This document shows, piece by piece, positions 35,371-48,604 of a stretch of DNA of 64,000 nucleotides. A model generated the notes under the pieces. That model did no database searches. It saw nothing but the letters and a program-made list of their open reading frames with translations, and was not told the DNA's origin. This DNA comes from Sclerotinia nivalis (Eukaryota; Ascomycota; Leotiomycetes; Helotiales; Sclerotiniaceae), in the NCBI GenBank assembly GCA_029531795.1, contig JAPEIS010000010.1, forward strand, positions 2,561,739 to 2,625,738, written 5' to 3'. Positions within the stretch are counted from its first letter, which is position 1. Each line of letters begins with the position of its first letter. The translations under genes and the position numbers were made by a program.

Positions 35371-38053
35371 CTATAATCTGGTGGCTATTTTTGTTTCCTC
35401 GATAAATTCAAGGGTCTTAATGATTTCTGCTTTGGTGTGAAATAGGTATTTCATAATGAGTCGGGAGGTAGAATTGTTTTTTTTGAATATTCTTCTTGTT
35501 GATTTGTATAATGGACAATTGAGCAGGAGATGATTAGGAGATTCTTTTTTTTCATATCTACAATTATCATTTGTTGAGATTCCGAATCGTTGTAGATAAG
35601 ATTTGAAATATCTATGATCGATTTTAAGCTGAAACAAAGTACTAATAGAGTTTCTTTTGGTGTTTTCTGGAATTCCGATTTTTGAATTAGTCTTCTAAGG
35701 GTATATTTTCGAATAAACCGAATTAGATGAATAAAGAAGAGTATTCCATTCTTCGGATTTTGTTCTTTTGATATCCATTTCTAAAAAGGCAAAGCTGGTT
35801 TCGTTTGATGATGATCTTTGATTTGTAGTTTCTTTTGCCAAAGCATCGGCCAATTCGTTTCCTTCAATGAAGGTATACTCTGGAATCTAATTAAGGGAGA
35901 TTTCAGTTCCTTTTTTAAGGAGAGTTTTTGTAGCTTTGATTGCTCTAATTTGGCATATCTGGCTAGAAGTATCAGAGGGTATTTTCAATCGGTATAATCC
36001 GGCTTGATTATCTGAGTAGATTTTGAATTTCTCGTCTAATTGAGTAATGGAGCTAGTATATTCGATTGCTCTAATAACTCCAAGAAGTTCATTATTGTAA
36101 ACAAGCTGATTTACTTCAATATTGATGGTTTCCTAATATGAAACCTGATTATTCGACAGAATAACTGCAATCCCGATACCAATTCCGATTCCGTTCAAAG
36201 TAAATGAAATATCAATATATATTATAATAGTATTTTTATATCTGTATTTGAATACAAAATTATAGATAATTGCAGTATCCTTTTTTGTTAGTTTACTGAT
36301 ATTGATTTTGTATGAAGTATTCCTTTTCCAAGAAAGGAAATGAAAATGATCGATCTTTTTTAGGATTAAAAGATCGAAATCTTCTTTGATTAATTTCATA
36401 ATCTTTTCAAACTGAATAAATTTCGATAGTTTTTTTTGAAGGGTTGTTATTATATTTAGAATTTCCCTTTCAATAGCTAGCTTATCTATAATTGTATTGA
36501 TAAAATGGGAAAACGAGATTTTCAACAATCTGAAAGTATATTGTTTGATTCCAGCGTTTAATCTAATCTCCGAAAAGCATAAAGCGACTTCCATTTCTAT
36601 TGGCTTTATTGATGAGGTTTTGAAGACTCTTAGAATCTTATATAGAGCAAAATTCTGAAGTAATTGAAAAGTCTTTTTGAACAAAGCTTGATCTTTCCAT
36701 TAGATGATTGATCCGTAATCAGTTATACTAATAATATATACTATATAGAGCTGTCTTAGTACTTTAGGGCTTAGCCCTTTCTCAATATTAGCTAATCTGG
36801 TTATTCGATAGAATAAAGCCTTAGCTTGAGTTGCTCGAATAGCAATATACTGTTTGAAGTTGAAATCGGGATCGAACTATATTCCTAATCATCTGACCAA
36901 TGATGAAGGTTGTACAATCTCAGAATTTGGGAGTTTGATTGAAGTATCTTTAGTGTATTTGGATGTAGAGAAATACATTAATTCCGTCTTTGCTAAATCG
37001 AATTGGATAACGTTTTTCTCACCGAAAATATAAATTTGTTTGATTACTCTTTCGAAGAAAAGGATATTCTTTTTCTAGCTTGAAGAATGAATAATCATAG
37101 CTATATTATCAATATATGAAAGATATTCAATCGAATTCGATTGAAAGAGATCTCGAATATAGATTAGAAAAAGGATTAATGAAATTGGACTTCCTTGAAG
37201 GATTCTGGTATTGATTGATTTAAAAGCTTCAATTTGATTATCGAACGAAAGTTTGAATAATCTTTCTTTCAAAAATGACGAGATCTATACAATAAGACTA
37301 ATTGGAAGATTGAGGTTCTTGTAGATATCTAAGAGTCGATTCTTGAATATATAATCGAAGGCCTCTTTGATATCTAGGAAAAGAGTTGAGGTTTTCTTTT
37401 TGTTTCTTGAATTCCTTTCGATTTCGGTGGTAAACAGGATTGCTGTATCGATGGTTGATTTCTTTTATCTTTTACTTATTTGGGAATGATAAAGTAGTTT
37501 TGTTGTTTTAGCAAAGTAGTTAAGCCTTTGAGCTAGTATTTTTTCATTTATTTTGTCTAAACAATTCAAAAGAGCGATAACTCTATATACTTTTGGAATA
37601 GAATAATCTGGTTTCGAAGGTTTTTTGAGTATAGCTTCAGTAGTTTGTTTCCAGCAAGAAGAATGATAATCGAGATTAATCAAATTGTTGAAAAGAGTAA
37701 AGAAAGCTTTTGGGATTGTTTTGTAAGTTCGAATAATGATCTTCTGAGTAATTCCGTTTGGGCTAAGGGTCTTTCCTTTGATTTTAGCCGAGCAAGTATT
37801 GAGAAGTTCATTTTCAGTGAGATTAGATTATTCTTATTTTTTCGATTGTTTATATCCTTTTTATTTAGGTGTAATTGTATATAGAGGGGAAGAGAAAAGG
37901 GTAGATTTGAAAATTGAACATTTTCCTTCGAATGAGCTTTCAAGTTGAGAGAGGCTAGATTGAATATTCGGGATTCTTTTGGTTCGAAGATCTTTTGTAT
38001 ATAATATTGTTTTGAAGATCGTTTGAGTATCCTTTTTTTCAAGGAATTCGTTT
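35371..38053 (-). pseudogene. LINE C ORF2 remnant (RT, RNase H, Cys-rich C-terminus)
   Basis: RT residues are visible at about 37100-37450 (GSPISLILFLIYIRDLF, then YLSYIDNIAMI where relatives have YIDDI). An RNase H region lies near 36130-36240. The C-terminal zinc-binding motif CRYEKKESPNHLLLNCPLY is intact at about 35510-35570. Multiple stops are present. Confidence 0.85.
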
Positions 38054-38217
38054 CTGTTATGGGTTCATCTCCCTTCACCTGCACGTGATCATGTATACCT
38101 TAGGCACACATGTATACACTCATTTCTATATAGTCAGATCACCTCCTTGATCTTCTTCTCCTCCTTGTAGTATAACAATAGATCAAATCTATATATATCT
38201 TTTCCTTCATCGTGATA
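38054..38217 (+). repeat. Gypsy A 5' LTR
   Basis: 164 bp, the same length as the 3' copy at 44859-45022. The pair differs at roughly two dozen sites, every one a transition as far as I can see. The ends are not canonical TG...CA, probably through mutation. Confidence 0.9.
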
Positions 38218-38497
38218 ATTTGTATTATTCTTTTAAAGGTTCCGTCATTTTACGAAGTGATCTAGTTTTGCCAAATCATCTGTAAGCTTCTGTATTTGTT
38301 TTCGATTGCTTTTGCGCTGTTGTAATTCGCCTGCTTTTGTGTGGTTGTATTTCTTATTTGCTTTTATATAACTTTTGATCCCTAATTGCTTTTGTACGAT
38401 CGTATTTATTTGTAGACTTTTGTGTCTGTTTTTGATTACTTTTGTATAATCGCAAATTCCCTATCGATTACTTTGTGCAATTGTAATTCTTTTTATA

Positions 38498-40009
38498 ATG
38501 GCTTTCGATTCTATATCCGCTAATAATACGACTCCTATTTCTATCGAAGGAATTCGTACCGAAATCCAACAAATCTTCGGTCAATAGTCTATTATTATAT
38601 AAATCCTAGTAGAATTGGATATTCCAATAATGCCAAACCTTGTTGCCGGTCCTAACGAACAAACTGTTTACCTGAATCATGTTTTCTTTGTCATCGAAGA
38701 TCGCTTTATTATTCAAGCTATCTATATTGTTATTTAAACAAATAAGATCGAGGAATTCAAAGCGGAAAATGTTAAGCTTCTTTGCACTCTAGCCAGCAAA
38801 CAAGCTCAGCTGGATGCCGGTGGTACTGCCATTAATCAAAAACCGATCACTTCCCATCAAACTCAGAAGGACCTGCCCGTTTTTAAAAGCAAAAGATCTA
38901 ATATTCTTGCCTGATAAAAGGACTATCAGTCCTGAAAGTTGAATTTACAATTCTATTAGATAATCGATTTACAACTTTTTGTTTCCGAACAAAAGAAGAT
39001 TAATCATGCTATTAATCTTTTCGATAATCAAGTGCAATAAGAGTGTATTACAGATATCATTAGATTCGTTAACGATTCTACTTGCTTCGATTCTGTTGTT
39101 TCGTTTTTGATCAAATTGGACAAATTATATATCTTTGTGAATATCGAAAGGAAAGCCTCGTTCAAATTCGATAAGTTTTTTATAGATCCAAAAGAATCCT
39201 TTTTGGTTTTCTTTTTTATATTGTTTTATTTTGTTAACTTTTGTTACAAGTCTGATCGCGAGATTGTTAATGTAATGTATCACGGAGGCAGCAGACAGGA
39301 TAACAGAAATCACTTTTATTGATAAGACGTAGCTCGAAGAGCTACGTTTCTATAGAAGGAACGGTTCCTTAAACACATTTATGTGTAGCGCTAGCCCCGA
39401 CCGGGGCTAGCCTACACTTATCCGAGGTCCGACTCCTACGGGTCGGAACCCGAGCGGTCTCCGTATACCATATACGGGGACCCCGTGACATAATGAAGCA
39501 AAAGGTTACGGCCCCTCTTCGAACTTTGGTTATTGGTGATTCGAACCTTTATATAATCGACGATATTGATGGTTGGCAAAAGAAATTCTCTATTTGGAAT
39601 CAGAATCTTTGTGATGCTGAGTATTATAACAAAAATTCTAGTAAAGTATTTGTTGTTGACGATAACCCTATAGATCTTGATATAATGAAATAAAAGGGAT
39701 AATAGAAAAAGGGTTTACAAAATAAGAAAAAGAAGTTTAATCCTGTAGTTTTTTGCAATTGTTGTGGTAGGATTGGTTACCTTTAGATTGATTGTTATAC
39801 TATTTATGATATTAATAGTAATCTTCTTTTTGGCAAATAAGCTTCCGTTAATATCTTTTCCAATTGTAATATTGTTGCTTCAATTAATCCGGCCCCCGAT
39901 CAATATATTGTTGTTCCGGCTTTTCGAAGCACCAATAGGTTTAATAATAATCGCAATAGATTTCGAGGAGGATATACTGATAATTGAGTACAAAGCTAAC
40001 AACACTTGA
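38498..40009 (+). pseudogene. Gypsy A gag with CCHC zinc knuckle, split by a solo LTR
   Basis: It starts MAFDSISANNTTPISIEGIR at 38498. Frame 2 is kept up to 39277. Removing the solo LTR and one TAATG copy restores the frame at 39491 (VNVMKQKVTAPL). A degraded zinc knuckle is at about 39756-39795: CNCCGRIGYL then a stop and IDC, with Tyr in place of the His ligand. Several internal stops are present. Confidence 0.75.
39278..39490 (+). mobile_element. Solo LTR of the gypsy B family inside gypsy A gag
   Basis: 213 bp with TAATG duplications at 39273-39277 and 39491-39495. Read on the minus strand it starts TGTCACGGGG and ends TGCCTCCGTGATA, sharing the last ~60 bp and the first ~12 bp with the LTR at 45228-45464. 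It contains a run of short hairpins. A single LTR flanked by a TSD is the product of recombination between the two LTRs of a former full element. Confidence 0.92.
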
Positions 40010-41558
40010 ATCAGACATAATGGTAAGGCTATATCGAGCCAAAAGAGGTTATCTCTATACCCAATTCAATCAAGGAAAATCCCGAACAGGGAAAAGATTA
40101 ACCTCTACGAAAAATCGCTTGTGAAGGAATACTAAGAGTAAGAAGGTAAATCGAAGAATGAATAGAAATAAGTTATTGTAGTTCAATTTTATAAATAGCA
40201 AATCTCTACTTGTTAAAACCATTATATTCTTTGTGTATGAAAATCCCTTTACTATTACAAATCTCATTGATAGTAAATACTTTAAAAAAGCTTTTGCTGA
40301 TCGTTCTTTTGCTTCCAAACACAATATTGAAATACAACTCTTACCTCACTTTTGCAAACTCTGATTTACCGATGGAAAAGTCGTTGATAGAATTATAGAA
40401 TATTTTGTAATGGAAATCGCTATAAAAGATCACTATAAATATTAATCCTTTTATATTACTTAGCTTTCATCAAAAACATTATTAATCTTTGGTTTACTAT
40501 AATTACAATGCCACAATTCTATTATCAACTGAACAGAGATGAATTTAATATTCTTTTTAAACTACTATACTTCCAATTGCTTAATATATTATGATTCAGA
40601 ATCAATTATTATATCAACGATCTCATTTCCGATTAAGGAATAAAAGGATCTAGCAAAAGTTACTCTACAACAGATCGTTGATGTTATCGAACCTTTAAAT
40701 AAATTCCTTATCGATTCTGATATAAAAGTTAAATATATAGTTTATAAATACTGTTTTCTATATATCGAGGATTGTTCAAAGGACGATATCGATTGTTCAT
40801 CTATTCAAACACTTTCTACTTTTAAAAGAATTTTTTATAAAAAACCTTCTATTGAAGAGATACTAGATGAAGATTATATATCACAATCTAACAATTCTTC
40901 TATTGATTTCGAATTTCAACAGAGTCTGACATTTGGTATAAATCATTATCGAACAAAGCGCTATAGAGAACCAAATAATCAAATATAGATGATTCTCAAT
41001 TATCTATATCCAAAATCGATTTTAAAGATTGCAAATCGATATCGGTTTATTCATAATCCAAAAAACCGTTTGCCCTTGTTTTCTGTTAAGAAACTTCTTA
41101 TGTTTATTTACAAAGATACAAATCCAAATATAGATGATATTCGTTAATTGTAAGTTTCTAACTTTGTTTCGTTTTGTCAATAAGATAATATTCGGGCTAT
41201 CTGATTGATATAGAATGAATTGAATGCTGTACAGAAAACTGTTGAGCAAGATCATCTGTGATAGATTATATTGTCCTCGACATTCACAAAAGGGAATTTT
41301 CGATCGATTTTATAAGAGCAAAGCAATATAATAGAAATGCTCTCTAGAACCCTATTGCAACTTTATGATTTTATATACGATTGTTACAAGCCGCTCTATT
41401 TGCGAAAGGTCTCTGAAACTGATATCGACAAATTTTTAACCGGCAAACCTCCCCTTAGTGATGATCAAATATAATAAAGGCTTTCTATATAATTATAAGA
41501 CAAACTTCCTGCTTTCCTCCTATGTTATACAAATAAGTTGCCGCCTCGTCGAATCTAG

Positions 41559-44500
41559 GATCACAAAATTGAGTTGATGCCCGGTAAAGAGCTACTTTAT
41601 TTCAAAAACCGCCCTTTATTGTCAATGGAATTGGTAGTGATACACAAATAGCTTAATGATAATCTCTTCAAGGGGTTCATTCGGAAATCGAGATTGCGGT
41701 GTGCTTCTTCTTTGCTATTGGTTACCAAACCGGGAGGGGGGGTCCGCATTTGTCAAGATTATCGAGGATTAAATAATGTTATTATAAAGAATCGTTATCC
41801 ATTACCCATCGTTTGCGAAACACTGGATACTCTTTACAATGCAAAAATTTATACCAAACTTGATATCATTGCAACGTTCAACAAATTACGAATCGCTGAA
41901 AAGAATGAATGGAAAATTGTATTCATTATTCGTTTTGGTTTTTTTGAATCTCTAATTATACTTTTCAATCTTTGCAATGTGCTTGTATCGTTTCAATATT
42001 ATATCAATTATACGTTTTTCGACGAGTTGGATAAGTATTGCATTACATATTTCGATGATATTTTAATTTATTCCGATAATCCTTTAAAGCATAAAGAGTA
42101 TATTTGCTAAATAGTTCAAAAGTTAATAGATACTGGATTACAGATTGATATTAACAAATACGAATTCGAAATTACGAAAACAAAGTATTTGGATCTTATC
42201 ATTACAATCGAAGGTATCGAAATAGATCAAGAAAAGATTATAGCTATTATATTTTGGGAATTGCTTTTATATATAAAGGATTTACAATGATTTTTCGGTT
42301 TTGCCAATTTCTATCGATGTTTTATAAAAGATTTTTCAAAGATTTGTCGTTCTCTCAACGACCTCTTGCAGAAGAATATTATATAGAATTGAACTGCAAA
42401 TTATATAAAGGCTTTTGACGCTTTAAAAAGAGCTTTCACAATGGTATCGATTTTGGTATACTTTGATTACAAACGGAAAACTGTTTTGAAAACCGATGCT
42501 TTCGATTAGGCTTCAGGAGGAGTTCTCTTGCAATATAATAATAATAACGTTTTGCATTTAGTCGTTTATTTTTTATCTAAATATACAATAGCGGAATGCA
42601 ATTATGAGATCTATAACAAAGAACTATTCGCTATTATCAAAACAATGAAAAAATAACGTCCAAAGCTTCAAGACTCACAAAAGAAATTCGAGATTCTTAC
42701 TGATTACAAGAATCTCGAATATTTTATGATTATAAAAACTCTCAATCAATAGTAAATGCGATGATCTGAATTTCTATTTCAATATAATTTCCGTATAATC
42801 TATCGATCAGGAAACAAAGCTATTCGATCAAATACACTAAATAGAAAATACAAAGATCAGCTATATCGCTCTAATCCAAATGATAAGTATCTAAAGAATC
42901 GAAAACATATTATTCTCCCTCAGAATCGTTTTGACAACAATCTTTATAAAGATTTGATTGTGTATATCAATTTGGTATTAATAGAAACAATAGTACTATT
43001 CTACGATCAACCAATTGATACCTTAATCGATACAACGTATACTAGATCCGATATCGTAAATCAACTTATCTTTACTCTTAACGATCCATCGATAACTAAA
43101 TGATCAAAAGAGTATTGTAAAACCCTTCGAATTGTTATACAAAATTGTTCGATCCAAAATAATAGAATTTACTACCGGGATAAGATTTGAATTCCACCAA
43201 ACGATAAATTCAAACTCCAAATTATCTATCGAACTTATTCTTCTGATCCTGCCGGTTATTCTAGTTAAATTAAAACGATCGATCTTGTCTCTCGTATATA
43301 TTAATAGTCTAATATACATTTGAAGATCGCATTCTATATGAAGGCCTGCGAACTTTGTACTCGTATCAAATCGTCCAAATCGGCGCCTCCTGGATTTTTG
43401 AAACCGCTGTCTATCCCTTTTCATATGTAGTCTGATATCTCAATCGACTATATTATACTGCTTCCAGATTGTACTTATTATAATTCTATTTATAAACATA
43501 TCTTGATAGTAATCTGTAAGTTAATCAAAATAAAACATTTCATCAATATATATATATTAACAACAAAGGAGTTAATTGATGCTTTTATCAATTGTGTTTA
43601 TACACTTCATGGACTTCCGAATAATATCATTTCCGATCGAGGAATGTAGTTCGTATCAGGATTCTAGTCACAACTCTCGGAGCGGTTGGGAGTTACCTTA
43701 AAATATTCTTCAGCTTTTTATTCTCAAACAGATAATCAGACTGAATATATTAACTCGATTCTGAAGCAATATTTACAAACTTTTGTTAACTATCATCAAA
43801 ACGATTGGTTGGATTGATTACCCTTAACCGAATTTGCATTCAATAATTTGGTCTCTAAAACAACTGGTTATTCGCCTTTCTTTGCCAATTACGGCTTTAA
43901 TCCATATCTAAATATTGAGCCTAGTAAACCTTGTCCACCGGATATAACTCTAGCATAAAAACGGGAATTCTTTAAAAGTAATAAGACCGTAGATCGTATA
44001 AAATATATCTTAAAGCAACTTTGTACTCTTATACAATATGCAATTACTATTTATGAGAATTATACTAATTGCCATCGTTCTGATTCACTTTGCTACATAA
44101 CTGACCAGAAAGTCTTTATCAATACCAAGAATATAAAGACTTTGTACAAAGCAAAAAAGCTAGATGATAAATGGATTGGTCTTTACAAGATTATCAAAGT
44201 TTATTTTTGTGCTTGTTTTGTTCAATTGCTTAAGAACATTAAAATCTTCTCTGTTTTTCATTATTCTTTTTTACTTTCAGCTTATATTAATCCTTACTTC
44301 CTGGCTCAAATAACGATTAACGAATCAGAATTCCTGACTATACAGAACAGAATTTTGGAACAGGACAACAATAAAAATAAGCCTATTCAGAAATAAATAT
44401 TTGAAGGAGTTCTAAATAATCACAATAAGAATAACCATCATTATTTAATCAAATAGAAACATTACACACCAACTTGACAACTAGCTAATAACTTAAAAGA

Positions 44501-44560
44501 TAACAAAAAGGTTCTTATCGAATATCATCGCCTTCATTTAGAAAAGCCAGAACCGCCAAC
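41559..44560 (+). pseudogene. Gypsy A pol: RT, RNase H, integrase, chromodomain
   Basis: Largely in one frame with stops. It starts DHKIELMPGKEL. RT blocks are KPGGGVRICQDYRGLNNVI, YTKLDIIATFNKLRI and YFDDILIYS (about 42048-42074). RNase H shows LKTDAFD and AECNYEIYNKELFAIIK (about 42490-42640). Integrase shows LHGLPNNIISDRG (about 43606) and the YSQTDNQTE block (about 43720). A chromodomain-like end (ILEQDNN, YLIK-KHYTPT, LIEYHRLHLEKP) lies at about 44310-44560. That combination makes it a chromovirus. Confidence 0.88.
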
Positions 44561-44858
44561 TTGGATCCTAAAGTACCCCGACGCTATTATATTGCAATCA
44601 AAACTACAGAATTTGCAATCGGAGTCATACAGTACGATTATTACATTTATTCTACAAAGATCCATTCACACCAAGATTATTTACTTCGTTTAAAGGTATA
44701 TTATATATTATAACAATAAGGGATATAACATTATTAAAGAATATCATATATTTTTTGTTCCGAGATTTAATTGAGAAAAGAGATCTATATTTTTTCTTTA
44801 TTTTTCTTTATTTTTTAATGCCCATTTGGGATCAAATAGGTTTCTTGAGAAGGAGATA

Positions 44859-45022
44859 CTATTACAGATTCATTTCTCTTCACCTGTACATAATCATATA
44901 TATTTTAGGCACACATATATACACTCACTTCTATATAGTCAGATCACCTCCTTGACCTTCTTCTCCTCCTCGTAGTACAACAATAGATCAAACCTACACA
45001 TACCTTTTCCCTCACCGTGATA
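44859..45022 (+). repeat. Gypsy A 3' LTR
   Basis: 164 bp, preceded by the purine run gagaaggaga at 44847-44856, which fits a polypurine tract primer. It is followed directly by GTTT and LINE C sequence. Confidence 0.9.
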
Positions 45023-45227
45023 GTTTTAATGATTTTTTTTTGCTGTTTTAATAACTTGAAAATAATAATTCTTTACTGATTGATAGATTTTCTTAAATAT
45101 ATCGTTTTCAGAATATCGTTTAGTATTTTAATATATTGATAAAAGCTGTTTACGAAGGACTTTCAATTCTGAAGATCACCAAAACTTTGCTTTTTTGGTC
45201 GATTTGGATCTAGATATATTAGCGTTT

Positions 45228-45464
45228 TGTTACGGGGTCAGGGCCGGGCCATTGGACCGGCCCCTTTAGTAGGCTCCATCTGTCCGATCCAGTATCGAGC
45301 GGAACACGTTCGGTGATCGTATCCTATAAGAGCGCTAGGGCTCGGAGCCCTAGCATATACAAATATATTTAAAGAAAATATTCCTTTTATAGAAATATAA
45401 CTTTTCGAACTACATCTTATCAATAAAAGTGATTTCTGTTATTCTGTCTGCTGCCTCTGTGATA
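45228..45464 (+). repeat. Gypsy B 5' LTR with strong hairpins
   Basis: 237 bp, from TGTTACGGGGTC to TGCCTCTGTGATA. It shares its last ~60 bp, including an AATAAAAGTG polyadenylation-like motif, with the solo LTR at 39278-39490 (minus strand). Hairpins: gggccgg/ccggccc arms (45241-45263) and a 10-bp stem gctagggctc/gagccctagc (45334-45354). Confidence 0.82.
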
Positions 45465-45730
45465 CTATATAGCTCCCTTCTATCTGTACCGATACTTCTA
45501 CGATATTGTTCTATCTGTATCCGCTTAGTCAACCCGGCTTCCCTAAAGAATTCGTTACTATTGTAATTAGTAATACCGCGATCTAGTATTGTTACTTCAT
45601 TTTCCTTTACGAATTCAGTATAAGAATAGAAACAAAAATGATCGATTTGTAATCTGTAGTTCAAAAGCTTACTTTCGATTTGCAAATCGAGAAAACTGTA
45701 TTTATATAATGAAGAAAGGAAAACGATAGA

Positions 45731-46890
45731 TTGATTATCCATTTGATTCAATTTTATCCTATCCCTATTGCTCTACCTGTTTCAATCTTTATTGATTCGA
45801 TCAATCCCTTGCCTTTGATTTCTATTACAATTCCAATTGCTGCTTTTATTCTATCGAAACCTCAATTGAATAAGAAGGTATTTGATCCTGCATTGTTTGA
45901 TAAAACGAAAATCGATCTTAATCGATTTGTCGATTAAATACAGAATAAAATGTATACCAATTCCGATTGCTTCATTTCCCTGCATTCCCGTTTGACTTAT
46001 ATAACTGGAAGATTAATTGGATTTGCTATTGTACAAATTCGATTGTATAATATCAAAGGACAATTTGTTAAACTTGCTGATTATAAGGATCTATTGTAAA
46101 TACTGGAAAGAGCTTATAAAAACCAAAACAAACAAGCTAAAACCCGGAAACTCCTAATCAATTTGAAACAGAGGAATCAATCGTTCCATATCTTCTATAT
46201 TGAATTTCAAAGACTAGCATTGGAAACTGAGATGATCGACGATAACAGTACTCTAGTTATCCTATTAGAATAAACTCTATCGAATGAACTAAAGAACTAG
46301 ATTGTTACTGTCGAGCCCTCTACAGATAGTACCGATACATTCGCCGCTTTTGTACAGATATTGAAGAATCGCTGTCTATACTTGATAGAACCGATCGGTT
46401 CCAATCGTAACCCAATCGTTCTGCTACTCTGTACTACTACTTAAAACCTGAATCTTGTTAACTGTACCTTTGCTTCATTCCCGAATCCTATTGTCCGATT
46501 TGCTACTCCCGTTACGATTATACTTATTGAAGATCCAATAGATCTCAGTTCCCAAAGATATATTAATAAATACAAACGAAAGGAATATTTCCATTATAGG
46601 TTTGCTGATCATTGTATAAAAGACTGTTTGTTCTTAGATAATCGTCTTGTACAAGCTAGAGCTAGCTTTACCAATCTTGCCCTGCTGTCTCTTATTCTAT
46701 CTTCCGTTCAGATTCAATTATATATTATATTACTATACAATCTATCCTTTTCCGATTTTTTAAGTTCAGGAAATAAAGCCTATCTAATATAAATCGTTGT
46801 TAAACGAAAGCCCTATACATATTACACTTATTTGTTATTGCAATTCGAGGCTTATCTTTCGTTAAAGAGACAAGTAATCAAACAAACCTG
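45731..46890 (+). pseudogene. Gypsy B gag remnant
   Basis: One frame with stops. It contains RLIGFAIVQIRLYNIKG, FQRLALETEMIDDNSTLV and a degraded zinc knuckle at about 46585-46626 reading YFHYRFADHCIKDC. The first two Cys ligands of the CCHC pattern have become Tyr (TGT to TAT), which is what G-to-A mutation would give. Confidence 0.7.
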
Positions 46891-47499
46891 ATGATATTGT
46901 CTATTACTGTTCTACCGATGCCTGATCGATTCTGTCCTATTTACGTTATAGTAGATAATGAATACAAAGGATATACTTTCGTAAATCGAAATTGAATTGA
47001 AGCTATTAAGCTCTTAATATACAAATTATCTATTCTATTCGAAATCATTAAGTTCGATAGGAAAATACTGTCTGAAAACCAAGTGGATCGTTATATTCTA
47101 GCCGATCTGCAAATCAACGATTATTACGAAAAGAGATCAAAAATCTATATCATTGAGTTAACCCATTATCCGATTGTCCTGGGATTAGTATAGCTAAAAA
47201 AGTACAATCTTTATATCGAATTCGTATTTAATATATTCCGATTCGATAACAAGTTTTGTCGAAAATTCTGTAATATACTGTTGCAATCATCCCGTGTGAA
47301 AATGTTGCAGAACATTCCGGAGAAAGCCCGCCCGATATATCTGCCTTTTCGTCCGGATGCCTTTCAAAATAAGGATATTGTATCTGTATCAATGAAAGTC
47401 TGTATAATATACGTTTGCTATAATTATAAGATATTCCAGGTTATTATAAATCTGATTGACAATATCCTATCTTAAAGAAAAGATTCTGTTCTATTTGAT

Positions 47500-48604
47500 T
47501 TGTCTGAAGAATTCCGATCCTGGATCAACGTATTCTCCTTGTGTAACGCCGACAAACTGCTCCCGTATCGATTATATGATTACGATATCTATTTGAAGGA
47601 AAAAGCTAAATTACTATTTGGAGTTTTCTATTTTATATCCCGAAACGAGTTTATTGTTCTGAAAGATTGGCTATCCGAGAACCTTCAAAAAGGATTCATC
47701 CATTCGAATTTGTCTGTTTTGGTTTCATCTATTCTGTTTATCAAGAAACTCGATAAAGGGTTACAATTCTATATCGATTACTGAATTCTGAATAATTTAT
47801 CAGCGAAAGATTGCTACTCGTTATTGTTTATTAAAGAATCCTTGAACAATTTGAAGAGAATGAAATTCTTTACAAAGATCGATATCATTTCTGTATTCAA
47901 TAATATAAGGATTAAGGAAGGGCAAGAATATTTAATTGTTTTCCGTATCCGTTTCGATCTATTTGAGATCCTGGTTATACTCTTTGGATTGATTAATATA
48001 TCTGCTATGTTTCAGTGTTTTATCAACGATACTCTACAAAAATATCTAGATATATTCTATACTGTTTATCTAGATGATATTCTGATCTATAGTAGAATCC
48101 GTTTTGAGTATATCGTTTATATTCAAAAGGTCCCAGAAACCCTAAGGAAAACTGATCTGTATATGAATCTGAAGAAGTGCGATTTCTTGAAATCTGAAAC
48201 CAAATTCCTGGGTTTTATTGTAGACCGGGAAGGTATCCGAATAGATCCTGCAAAGATCAAAACGATCGTCGAATAGAAGATTCTGGCTTATTTGATAGAT
48301 ATATAAGCATTTATCAAATTTGACAATTTCTATCAACGATTTATTTGTGGTTTCTCGTTTATTATACATTTGTTGATTAATCTGATCCGAAAGAATATCC
48401 TATTTGTTTGGAGTTCTATTTGTGTAAAAGCTTTTTCCGTTTTGAAGATAGTATTTATTGAAATACCAATTCTAGCTGTTTTCGATTGAGAAAAAGATAT
48501 AATTATAGAAATCGATATATTCGATTTCGTATTTGCTGGAGTACTATTTTAATACAACGATATAGGAATCCTAAAATCTATTATGTATTTCTCGAAAAAG
48601 TATT
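47500..48604 (+). pseudogene. Gypsy B pol, RT and start of RNase H (left half)
   Basis: RT blocks: [33 protein letters not shown], and YLDDILIYS at about 48064-48090, then [19 protein letters not shown]. Stops lie at about 47782 and 48274. RNase H begins IIIEIDIFDFVFAGVLF and breaks off in MYFSKKY at the GTATT target of copia E. The right half is at 63175-63899. Confidence 0.87.

Larger units (their letters stand above)
38054..45022 (+). mobile_element. Gypsy A: Ty3/gypsy chromovirus
   Basis: 6969 bp bounded by 164-bp LTRs, with a GTTT duplication on each side (38050-38053 and 45023-45026). Removing the element and one GTTT rejoins LINE C exactly. Order: LTR, gag (with a solo LTR inserted), RT, RNase H, integrase, chromodomain, a polypurine run (gagaaggaga) and LTR. 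RT before integrase is the Ty3/gypsy order. All coding parts carry stops. Confidence 0.95.
34961..45227 (-). mobile_element. LINE C: Tad1-like LINE interrupted by gypsy A and cut by gypsy B
   Basis: LINE sequence runs from the (TTGA)n 3' end at 34961 to 38053. It resumes after gypsy A at 45023 and continues to 45227, where the gypsy B LTR starts. The 45023-45227 stretch aligns with 28215-28410 of LINE A, with no LINE sequence lost at the gypsy A insertion. The 5' third of the element (start of ORF2 and all of ORF1) is missing. That fits gypsy B having inserted here and the rest of LINE C having been lost with the chromosome end. Confidence 0.88.

Noticed and set aside
45410..45751. 113-codon minus-strand frame over the gypsy B LTR and leader
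   Set aside because: It overlaps the LTR end and leader of gypsy B and has no known domain, so it is a shadow frame.
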